Below, in pieces: positions 1 to 4,725 of a DNA stretch of 7,257 nt. The notes beneath the pieces are model-generated. The model did no database searches and was not told the origin of the DNA. It saw nothing but the letters and a program-made list of their open reading frames with translations. The translations under genes and the position numbers were made by a program. Within the stretch, counting starts at the first letter, position 1. Each line of letters opens with the position of its first letter. The stretch comes from Eubacteriales bacterium (GTDB lineage Bacteria > Bacillota_A > Clostridia > Christensenellales > Aristaeellaceae). The stretch spans positions 1-7,257 of the forward strand of contig JAUMYC010000129.1 in NCBI GenBank assembly GCA_030528845.1. Reading direction: 5' to 3'.

Positions 1-101
1 CCTCCCCTGTGTAAGGGGAGGTGCCCCGCAGGGGCGGAGGGGTTGTCGATCCCTCAGTCAGCTTCGCTGACAGCTCCCTTTACACAAGGGAGCCTCCGGT
101 G
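1..101. repeat. MITE/REP-like palindromic repeat, copy 1
   Basis: First of two tandem copies; positions 1-101 match 115-215 with one mismatch (T54 versus C168). The unit is built almost entirely of hairpins: CCTCCCC/GGGGAGG at 1-21, GCCCC-GCA-GGGGC just after it, GTCAGC-TTC-GCTGAC in the middle, and GCTCCCTT-TACAC-AAGGGAGC at 73-93. The first and last hairpins are inverted copies of each other, giving terminal inverted repeats of about 25 bp. No protein is encoded; the short open frames across it are by-products of the repeat. Similar elements are, from memory, common between genes in gut Clostridia. The left side meets the window edge, so more copies may lie outside. Confidence 0.85.
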
Positions 102-114
102 TACCGCATCAAAG

Positions 115-215
115 CCTCCCCTGTGTAAGGGGAGGTGCCCCGCAGGGGCGGAGGGGTTGTCGATCCCCCAGTCAGCTTCGCTGACAGCTCCCTTTACACA
201 AGGGAGCCTCCGGTG
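115..215. repeat. MITE/REP-like palindromic repeat, copy 2
   Basis: Second tandem copy, offset by 114 bp from copy 1 and separated from it by a 13-bp spacer (102-114). The same four hairpins are present, including the terminal pair around 115-135 and 187-207. Identity with copy 1 stops sharply after CCGGTG at 215, where unique sequence leading into a terminator hairpin begins. The near-identity of the two copies implies recent duplication or ongoing homogenisation. Confidence 0.85.
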
Positions 216-225
216 CGCTATAAGC

Positions 226-259
226 AAACCGACCTATGATCGTACCCATAGGTCGGTTT
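226..259 (-). terminator. 13-bp hairpin, probable terminator of the nitroreductase transcript
   Basis: A perfect 13-bp stem (226-238 with 247-259, arms AAACCGACCTATG and its complement) closes an 8-nt loop. On the minus strand the stem ends in TTT followed by GCTT, a short U-tract; on the plus strand it ends in TTT followed by AACTCTTTT. It lies 43 bp beyond the nitroreductase stop codon. The stem is strong but the U-tract is modest, so it could work in both directions or simply stabilise the 3' end. Confidence 0.6.
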
Positions 260-271
260 AACTCTTTTACG

Positions 272-305
272 GGCTCCCCGCTAAGCGGAAAGGGAGCCTT
301 TTTAT
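272..305 (+). terminator. Hairpin with plus-strand T-tract
   Basis: GGCTCCC (272-278) pairs with GGGAGCC (292-298), with a possible inner CCGC-TAA-GCGG stem. TTTTTAT follows at 299-305, a classic intrinsic terminator for plus-strand transcription that overlaps the end of the nitroreductase gene. On the minus strand the T-tract is poor. The outer arms match the terminal hairpin arms of the neighbouring repeats (GGCTCCC and AAGGGAGCC), so it may derive from a related element. It probably stops plus-strand transcription arriving from the left. Confidence 0.55.
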
Positions 306-886
306 CCTTCCGGAAAGAGGACTCTGCCTTCTTTGCGCGGCTTTACGGGCGGATACGGACCATCGATATAGCCGAGGCAGACGAACACGACCGGCGCGTA
401 TTCCTCAAGGCCCCATTTCTGCCAGAGCGCCTGCAGCTCCGGCTGCGCAAAGGTCGGCTCGGCGCGGCCGACGATGCAGCTCGATACGCCGAGAGAATGC
501 GCCTCCAGCACCATGTTCTCCGCGCAGACAAAGGCGGAGCCGATGCCGTTGACAAAGTTTCTGCTCTTTTGCGGCACGCAGACGATCGCCAGCGCGGGGC
601 AGCCGTAAAACCCGCTGCGGATGGAAAGATCGTCTATGATGGAGGGCTGGTCGGCAGATACGCTCCTGCCGTTCCAGTTTCTGTTTTCCTGCTCCGCATT
701 CACGACGCCGATGCGCTCGATCAACACCGGGTCGTCCAGCATAACGACCCTTGCGCCCTGCGCGCCGCCGGGGTTCGGCGCAAAAATACCCGCCTCGGCG
801 ATCTTTTCCAGCGCGCCGCGCTCGACTTTTTCATCCCTGTATTTGCGGATCGAACGCCTCTGCTTCATCATTTCCAGAAGATCCAT
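302..886 (-). CDS. Nitroreductase-family FMN oxidoreductase
   Basis: A 194-residue protein of the nitroreductase superfamily, typically homodimeric cytosolic FMN enzymes that reduce nitro compounds, quinones or other electrophiles with NAD(P)H. The N-terminal FMN-phosphate motif RRSIRKY is at residues 10-16, and the APNPGG segment is at 36-41 where the family has its APSGGN-like loop. The FYGCPALAIVC strand (93-103) and the helix IGSAFVCAENMVLEA (115-129) followed by LGVSSC are typical of the family. The start is ATG at 886, preceded on the minus strand by GGAGGAGAG at good spacing; an upstream in-frame start would lack this site. The gene begins inside the 3' end of the HxlR regulator gene (56-bp overlap), implying translational coupling. 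The pairing suggests induction by electrophile or thiol stress, as in Bacillus YodB-YodC or HypR-HypO. The substrate cannot be told from sequence. Confidence 0.92.
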   Translation of the reverse strand: MDLLEMMKQRRSIRKYRDEKVERGALEKIAEAGIFAPNPGGAQGARVVMLDDPVLIERIGVVNAEQENRNWNGRSVSADQPSIIDDLSIRSGFYGCPALAIVCVPQKSRNFVNGIGSAFVCAENMVLEAHSLGVSSCIVGRAEPTFAQPELQALWQKWGLEEYAPVVFVCLGYIDGPYPPVKPRKEGRVLFPEG

Positions 887-1226
887 GTTCTCTCTCCTCC
901 CGAAGGCGCTCCGCCGCATACTGTTCGCCCCAATCCTGCATGGACATGAGGATCGGGCGCATGGACTCGCCCAGAGACGTCAGCCGATATTCCACATGCG
1001 GGATGCTCTGCGAAAGGTCGATTCTCTCCACGATCCCGTCGTTTTCCATGGAACGCAGCGATTCCGTCAGGACCTTGCGGCTGACCCCTTCCAGACTGCG
1101 CAGCAGCTCATTGAACCGCCACGGGCGCGCAAGCAGATTGCGCATGATCAGCAGCTTCCATTTGCTGCCGATGAGCTTTACGCAGACGGCGACGGGGCAT
1201 TCGGGCAGTTGTTCCTGCGTACGCAT
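831..1226 (-). CDS. HxlR-family (MarR/DUF24) transcriptional regulator
   Basis: A 131-residue winged-helix DNA-binding protein of the HxlR family. The hallmark N-terminus CPVAVCVKLIGSKWKLLIM spans residues 10-28, followed by the recognition helix region (ELLRSLEGVSRKVLTESLRSME), the wing (VEYRLTSLGESM) and a C-terminal dimerisation helix. Cys10 sits where redox-sensing members such as YodB and HypR carry their reactive cysteine; Cys15 is a second candidate. The start is ATG at 1226 because AAAGGAGG precedes it. The next in-frame ATG upstream, at 1253, falls inside the predicted -10 box. It most likely represses itself and the overlapping nitroreductase gene until oxidised or alkylated. The family is certain; the redox role is inferred from the cysteine and the neighbour. 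Confidence 0.93.
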   Translation of the reverse strand: MRTQEQLPECPVAVCVKLIGSKWKLLIMRNLLARPWRFNELLRSLEGVSRKVLTESLRSMENDGIVERIDLSQSIPHVEYRLTSLGESMRPILMSMQDWGEQYAAERLREEREHGSSGNDEAEAFDPQIQG

Positions 1227-1251
1227 AAGCGCCTCCTTTGATTTTGCATCC

Positions 1252-1280
1252 ATGATAGCACGCCCTTCGCACCGCCGCAA
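1252..1280 (-). promoter_or_regulatory. Probable promoter of the HxlR-nitroreductase operon
   Basis: TTGCGG (1280-1275), a 17-bp spacer, then TATCAT (1257-1252) read on the minus strand. The -10 box matches consensus at 5 of 6 bases and the -35 box at 3 of 6. The predicted transcript would start near 1245, giving a leader of about 19 nt that contains the AAAGGAGG site before ATG 1226. A weak -35 box is compatible with a regulated promoter. Confidence 0.5.
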
Positions 1281-1282
1281 GA

Positions 1283-1302
1283 CGGTTACAAAAAGGTGAC
1301 CG
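1283..1302. promoter_or_regulatory. Inverted repeat, candidate HxlR operator
   Basis: On the minus strand CGGTCAC (1302-1296), six bases CTTTTT, then GTAACCG (1289-1283): 7-bp arms with a single mismatch. It ends three bases upstream of the -35 box of the regulator promoter and begins just past the stop codon of the upstream small gene. A dimeric winged-helix regulator could bind it. It is a poor intrinsic terminator because no U-tract follows the second arm. Confidence 0.35.
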
Positions 1303-1304
1303 CG

Positions 1305-1601
1305 CTACATGAGCCGATTGACCACGAACCATTCCTCGTCGTCGCGGAAGAGATAGAGCTCTCTTCCGCGCACGCGGCAGGTGTAGCGCACGCCGCAGCC
1401 GCCCGCCTTGGTGGAGGCCGCCTTGCGCACGTCTAAAATGCGGTCGATCTTCACCACCGGGCCGTCCTCCGCGCGGAACATCAGCGGCACGATCTGCCCG
1501 CCGATCTCCCAATCGCAGCGCACTTTTACCTGTATCTTCGCCGGGTATTTCCCGCTCTGCGCGCGCACAGCCTTCGCCTCCTCTGCGGATAAAATACGCA
1601 T
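1305..1601 (-). CDS. Conserved small protein of unknown function
   Basis: A 98-residue soluble protein with no signal peptide or membrane segment. The central and C-terminal part contains VVKIDRILDVRKAAS (about residues 52-66), then KAGGCGVRYTCRV, RELYLF and WFV. I recognise this pattern (a basic/polar strand-rich protein with ID-x-V/I-LDVR, KAGG-x-G-x-RYTCR and WFV-x) as a small family found in many Clostridia, without an assigned function. The start at ATG 1601 is chosen because alternatives (GTG at 1625) lie upstream of the predicted transcription start. No Shine-Dalgarno precedes it, consistent with a near-leaderless mRNA. The stop is followed without a clear terminator by the HxlR promoter, so some transcripts may read into hxlR. 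It has its own elaborate promoter and is insulated from the upstream operon by a terminator. Confidence 0.75.
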   Translation of the reverse strand: MRILSAEEAKAVRAQSGKYPAKIQVKVRCDWEIGGQIVPLMFRAEDGPVVKIDRILDVRKAASTKAGGCGVRYTCRVRGRELYLFRDDEEWFVVNRLM

Positions 1602-1639
1602 TTCGCTGCGTATATATAATATCACGCATTTCGCTGCGT
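1596..1639. promoter_or_regulatory. Duplicated 16-bp dyad, candidate operators
   Basis: The 16-mer ACGCAGCGAAATGCGT occurs twice on the minus strand, at 1639-1624 and 1611-1596, identical and 28 bp apart. Each copy is itself a dyad: ACGCA, six bases, TGCGT. The first fills the spacer between the -35 and -10 boxes; the second covers the expected transcription start and the start codon. A perfect 12-bp palindrome CAATGCGCATTG (1642-1653), sharing the AATGCG core, overlaps the -35 box on its upstream side. This arrangement is what a repressor binding cooperatively over a promoter would use; the protein is unknown. Confidence 0.6.
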
Positions 1640-1644
1640 GTCAA
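1616..1644 (-). promoter_or_regulatory. Strong sigma-A-type promoter of the small unknown gene
   Basis: TTGACA (1644-1639), exactly 17 bp of spacer, then TATTAT (1621-1616), all on the minus strand. The -35 box is perfect and the -10 box matches at 5 of 6. Transcription would start around 1609-1608, only about 7-8 nt before the ATG at 1601. This leaves no room for a normal ribosome binding site. Confidence 0.75.
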
Positions 1645-1690
1645 TGCGCATTGCAGACTTTTCCTGCGCTCCGGCAGAGGGATCTTTTAC

Positions 1691-1726
1691 CAAACAAAAG
1701 CCCTTTCTCCCGGCGAAGAAAGGGCT
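1691..1726 (-). terminator. Intrinsic terminator after the oxidoreductase gene
   Basis: A perfect 10-bp stem (AGCCCTTTCT at 1699-1708 with AGAAAGGGCT at 1717-1726) closes an 8-nt loop. On the minus strand it is followed by TTTGTTTG (1698-1691). It begins 18 bp past the Gfo/Idh stop codon and ends the long upstream operon. Confidence 0.88.
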
Positions 1727-1743
1727 CCCGTTCTTTGCATTTT

Positions 1744-2748
1744 TTACAGCTTGACCGGCTTTCCCGTGCGGGCGGAGGCATAGGCCGCGAAGGTGAGCGC
1801 CATGGTATCCCTGACGGAATCGAGGTCGTTCATGAAGGGCGCGCCCGTGCGGATCGCCTCATAAAACGCGCCGATGCACGCGCCGTGCCCGCTGCCCCAA
1901 TAGCTCTTGCCGATGGCGGCGTCGTTTCCGAGGGTGGAGGTGTGCGAGCTGCCGTCCTGCTCCCGCACGGTGATATCGTCGCCCTCGAAGCGGATGAGCC
2001 TCTGCTCGCAGGCCACTTCAAAGAGCACGGGCGAATCGACCGCATAGGCGGTGGTGGCGTAGAAGATGGCCGTGGCGCCGCCCGCAAAGCGGATGTACGC
2101 CTCCAGCGTGTCTTCCGTTTCGATCACGCCCTTGAGGTGACGGTTGGTGGCCGTGGCTTCGATCTCCACGGGCTTGCCCAGCAGATGCACGAGCAGATCC
2201 ATGGTATGGATGGACTGGTTGATTAGCGCGCTGCCGCCCTCGAGCTCCTGCGTGCCGCGCCAGCCGGAGTCCACATAATACGGGGCCTCGCGGTGCCACG
2301 TCACAAAGGCGCGCGCGCCCACGGGCTTTCCGGTGGCCTCGTCGGCCAGAATGGCCTTCATTTCCTGCGTGGTGGGGTTGAAACGGTTTTGGAAGCAGAT
2401 GCCCAGCCGCGCCGTCGAGGCCTTCGCGGCCTCGGCCAGCTGCGCAAACTGCTCTGCGGAGACGGCCACCGGCTTTTCCATGAACACATGCACGCCGCGG
2501 CGGAGCGCCTCGACGGCCATGGGCACATGCAGCGCGTGAGGCGTGCAGATGTGCAGCACGTCCGGCTGTTCCCTGTCAAGCATCTCGATATAGTCGGTAT
2601 ACGCCTTCGCGCCGTATTCTTCGGCGCGGGCCTGCGCGCGCTCGGGCCGGATATCCGCGCAGGCAACGAGCTCGGTACATTCCGCCTGAGAGAGGACCTG
2701 GGCATGCACGCGGGAAATGCCGCCGCAGCCGACGATTGCAGATTTCAT
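1744..2748 (-). CDS. Gfo/Idh/MocA-family NAD(P)-dependent oxidoreductase
   Basis: A 334-residue cytosolic dehydrogenase of the glucose-fructose oxidoreductase / inositol dehydrogenase family. The N-terminal Rossmann fold shows VGCGGISRVHA (residues 6-16), with Asp32 at the end of the second strand favouring NAD. The ICTPHALH segment (67-74) and the EKPVA motif (91-95, with the family lysine at 92) follow. The C-terminal half carries GGSALINQSIHTMDLL (171-186), with His181 and Asp184 in the usual catalytic region. The length is typical. The start at ATG 2748 has AAGGAG eight bases upstream. It follows the ABC permease gene by 40 bp on the same strand with no clear terminator between them, so it is probably cotranscribed although the functions look unrelated. 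Likely substrates are sugars, inositols or related polyols; I cannot assign one. Confidence 0.93.
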   Translation of the reverse strand: MKSAIVGCGGISRVHAQVLSQAECTELVACADIRPERAQARAEEYGAKAYTDYIEMLDREQPDVLHICTPHALHVPMAVEALRRGVHVFMEKPVAVSAEQFAQLAEAAKASTARLGICFQNRFNPTTQEMKAILADEATGKPVGARAFVTWHREAPYYVDSGWRGTQELEGGSALINQSIHTMDLLVHLLGKPVEIEATATNRHLKGVIETEDTLEAYIRFAGGATAIFYATTAYAVDSPVLFEVACEQRLIRFEGDDITVREQDGSSHTSTLGNDAAIGKSYWGSGHGACIGAFYEAIRTGAPFMNDLDSVRDTMALTFAAYASARTGKPVKL

Positions 2749-2788
2749 GCAAAACGCTCCTTTTTCGAATGGTTTTCTTCCAAACCCC

Positions 2789-3610
2789 TTATTGTTCGCC
2801 CCCGGCGATCTTGCGCCAGAGCGTCGCAAGCAGCAGCGCCGCGATATCGCACGCGACGACGCTCGCGCCGGTGGGCAGGTTCCACAAAAACGAAAGCGCA
2901 AGGCCGATCAAAAAGCAGACGACCGAGATCGTCGCGGAGAGCGCGACCATGCCCCGGAAGGAATGCGTGAGCCTGCGGGCCGCCATGGCCGGGAAGATGA
3001 TCAGGCTCGAGATGAGCATCGTGCCCATCATGCGCATGCCCAGCACCACCGTCACCGCGGTCAGCAGCGCGATCACCATCTGGTACAGGTCCACGTTCAC
3101 GCCCGTGGCCTGCGCGTTCACTTCATCATAGGTCACCGAAAAGAGCCGGTTGAACAGCACGACGAACATGACGATCACGACCACGCTCAGCACCGCGGAG
3201 AGCAGCAGGTCGCTCTCGGTGAGCGCCAGAATGGAGCCGAACATATAGTTCGACACGTCGATATTGAACCCCTGCGTGAGGGAGGTGATGATCACGCCGA
3301 AGGAGAGCGCGCCCGTGGAGATCACGCCGATGGCCGCGTCGCCGCCGATCTTCTTTTTGCGGCTGAGCCACATGATAAACACCGCGCCCAGCCCCACCAT
3401 CGGCACGGAGACGGCCATCTGCGGCAGTCCCAGCGCAGTGGAGAGCGAAAGCGAGGCAAAGCCCACCTCGCCCAGGCCATGGCCGATGAGCGAATAGCGC
3501 TTGAGCACCAGAATAACGCCCAGCAGCGCCGCCGAGAGGGACACCAGTACGCCCACGATCAGCGCGCGCTGCATGAAGGGATAGTGGAGCATTTCGATCA
3601 ATGCGGACAT
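2789..3610 (-). CDS. Metal ABC transporter permease (ZnuB/MntB family, ABC-3)
   Basis: A 273-residue integral membrane subunit of a zinc/manganese-type ABC importer. Hydrophobic segments lie roughly at residues 15-36, 48-62, 66-83, 92-110, 133-154, 175-193, 196-212, 221-241 and 247-264. Family marks include VLKRYSLIGHGLGEVGFASLSLS (split across 35-57), the GDAAIGVISTGALSFGVII stretch (from 90), SNYMFGSILAL (120-130), and GTMLISSLIIFPAMAARRL (from 196) near the coupling region. ATG 3610 is preferred because a GGGGG run lies seven bases before it; GTG 3616 in the same frame is possible. The gene overlaps the 3' end of the ATPase gene by 13 bp, so the two products should be made together. Zinc and manganese cannot be separated by eye. 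Confidence 0.93.
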   Translation of the reverse strand: MSALIEMLHYPFMQRALIVGVLVSLSAALLGVILVLKRYSLIGHGLGEVGFASLSLSTALGLPQMAVSVPMVGLGAVFIMWLSRKKKIGGDAAIGVISTGALSFGVIITSLTQGFNIDVSNYMFGSILALTESDLLLSAVLSVVVIVMFVVLFNRLFSVTYDEVNAQATGVNVDLYQMVIALLTAVTVVLGMRMMGTMLISSLIIFPAMAARRLTHSFRGMVALSATISVVCFLIGLALSFLWNLPTGASVVACDIAALLLATLWRKIAGGEQ

Positions 3611-4302
3611 GCGCACGCCCCCTCTCCCCTCGCCTCGCCGATGCGCGGCCAGTCCTCCGTCGGCCCCAGATACACGATCCGCGCGTCCATCTCGAGCACG
3701 CGATCCGCGCTGTGGGCCACATAATCCCAGCAGTGCGTGGAGATGAGCATCGTGATGCCAAGCTCCTCGCGCAGCCGGTCAAAAATGCCGTGCAGCTCAT
3801 GGGTGATATGCGGATCCAGCGCCGAGCAGGGCTCGTCCAGCACCAGAATATCCGGCTCCGCCGCCAGCGCCCGCGCCAGCAAGACCCTCTGCTGCTGCCC
3901 GCCCGAGAGCGCACCGATCTGCTTTTTCAAAAAGCCGTCGATCTTGAGCAGGCGCGCCTTTTCCATGGCCCTCTGCTTGTCCGCCTTGCTGTAGAAGGGA
4001 CGGAACCGGCCGGGCACCTGCGTGCCGGAGAGGACGATCTCCCAGACGGTTGCGGGGAAATCGCGCTCGGCCAGGTGTGTCTGCTGCATATAGGCCACGC
4101 GCAGCCCCTTTGCCCGGCGGATCTGCCCGCTGTCGGGCTTGAGCAGGCCCACGCACGCCTTGAGCAAGGTCGATTTGCCGGAGCCGTTCGCCCCGACAAG
4201 GCATAAATTCTCTCCTTTATATACGCACAGGCTCACGTCCTGCACCACGCTCTTTCCGCCATAGGAAAGGCATACTTTTTCCAATTCGATCGCTTTTTCC
4301 AT
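3598..4302 (-). CDS. Metal ABC transporter ATP-binding protein (ZnuC/MntA family)
   Basis: A 234-residue cytoplasmic ATPase that energises the permease encoded next to it. All ABC motifs are visible: A-loop Tyr14, Walker A GANGSGKST (37-45), Q-loop Gln73/74, signature LSGGQQQR (132-139), Walker B ILVLDEP (152-158), D-loop SALD (160-163) and switch His190. The residue after the switch histidine is Cys191, where many relatives have Asp. The short length and AERDFPATVWEIVLSG segment fit the ZnuC/AdcC/MntA group. The start at ATG 4302 has GGGAG six bases upstream. No gene for the extracytoplasmic metal-binding lipoprotein (ZnuA-like) lies on either side, so that subunit must be encoded elsewhere. 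Confidence 0.94.
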   Translation of the reverse strand: MEKAIELEKVCLSYGGKSVVQDVSLCVYKGENLCLVGANGSGKSTLLKACVGLLKPDSGQIRRAKGLRVAYMQQTHLAERDFPATVWEIVLSGTQVPGRFRPFYSKADKQRAMEKARLLKIDGFLKKQIGALSGGQQQRVLLARALAAEPDILVLDEPCSALDPHITHELHGIFDRLREELGITMLISTHCWDYVAHSADRVLEMDARIVYLGPTEDWPRIGEARGEGACACPH

Positions 4303-4326
4303 TGCCTGCTCCCGTTTTCTTTCTCC

Positions 4327-4355
4327 ATTAAACCGCTTTTGGCGCTCTTTTGCAA
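4327..4355 (-). promoter_or_regulatory. Possible internal promoter before the metal ABC genes
   Basis: In the 63-bp gap between the PF04020-like gene and the ATPase gene, the minus strand reads TTGCAA (4355-4350), a 17-bp spacer and TTTAAT (4332-4327). Matches to consensus are 4 of 6 and 5 of 6. A start near 4320 would give an 18-nt leader. No AT-rich palindrome resembling a Zur, Fur or MntR box is evident beside it. Confidence 0.4.
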
Positions 4356-4365
4356 TCCCTTTTTG

Positions 4366-4725
4366 CTATTTCCAGCCGCCTGCGATCAGCACGACCACAT
4401 TTACGCACAGCGAGACCGCCGCCGCCCAGCCGACGCCGTCGATCCGAAAGCCGTCGATCCAGCCGTCGCAGAGCATCAGCAGCGCCACGTCGATCACAAA
4501 ATTCGAGACGCCCAGCGTCAGACAGCCGATGGGCAGCGTCAGCAGCCGCAGCACCGGGCGCGCCGCAAGATAGGCCAGCCCCAGCACGGCGCCCGCCCAG
4601 AGCGCATCCTGCGGCTCGGCTGCGTGTACGCCCTCCAGCAGCGTCGTGCTCGCATAGACCATCAGCACGCACGCCAGAAAGGTGATCGTCATGCGCGAAG
4701 TGCGCATCGGGTTGCTCCTGCTCAT
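4366..4725 (-). CDS. PF04020 (phage holin 4 superfamily / YvlD-like) membrane protein
   Basis: A 119-residue protein with four predicted membrane helices: about residues 13-36, 41-62, 69-87 and 97-117. The segment AARPVLRLLTLPIGCLTLGVSNFVIDVALL (from about 54, continuous) has the RP...LTLPI...TLG...N signature of this family. Despite the database name, chromosomal members such as Bacillus YvlD are not phage lysis proteins; their function is poorly known, with links to envelope stress in some species. The start at ATG 4725 has GGAGGAAGAG before it. Its ATG overlaps the TGA of the pseudouridine synthase gene (ATGA), so translation is likely coupled. The surroundings show no other phage genes. 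Confidence 0.85.
   Translation of the reverse strand: MSRSNPMRTSRMTITFLACVLMVYASTTLLEGVHAAEPQDALWAGAVLGLAYLAARPVLRLLTLPIGCLTLGVSNFVIDVALLMLCDGWIDGFRIDGVGWAAAVSLCVNVVVLIAGGWK

Noticed and set aside
1..215. A CRISPR array.
   Set aside because: Only two copies of a roughly 100-bp unit with a 13-bp spacer are present, and the units are internally palindromic; this does not fit CRISPR repeat or spacer sizes.
43..261. A 72-codon plus-strand frame with an internal repeat of about 20 residues.
   Set aside because: The peptide repeat simply mirrors the tandem DNA repeat, and the frame runs through hairpins and a terminator.
236..949. A 237-codon plus-strand frame starting in the terminator hairpin.
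   Set aside because: It is antisense to the nitroreductase and HxlR genes, has low-complexity Arg/Ala-rich composition and shows no recognisable motif.
1283..1302. An intrinsic terminator for the small unknown gene.
   Set aside because: The T-run lies in the loop rather than after the stem, and the stem has a mismatch; it fits an operator better.
2717..3724. A 335-codon plus-strand open frame rich in His, Asp and Arg, looking like a metal-binding protein beside a metal transporter.
   Set aside because: It is antisense to the permease and ATPase genes; the His-rich composition is the complement of their hydrophobic codons. It has no convincing ribosome binding site, and the minus-strand proteins match known families over their full length.
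3126..3914. A long Arg-rich minus-strand frame covering the ATPase-permease junction.
   Set aside because: It is an alternative frame of the two ABC genes with no family motifs in its own frame; the GC-rich code yields such open frames often.
4303..4365. A metal-responsive riboswitch or Zur/MntR operator in the gap before the ABC genes.
   Set aside because: The gap is only 63 bp with no extended structure and no AT-rich palindrome; only a simple promoter-like pair of boxes is visible.
4366..4725. A prophage holin, hence a prophage remnant.
   Set aside because: The PF04020 family is mostly chromosomal YvlD-like membrane proteins, and no endolysin, tail or integrase gene is in view.
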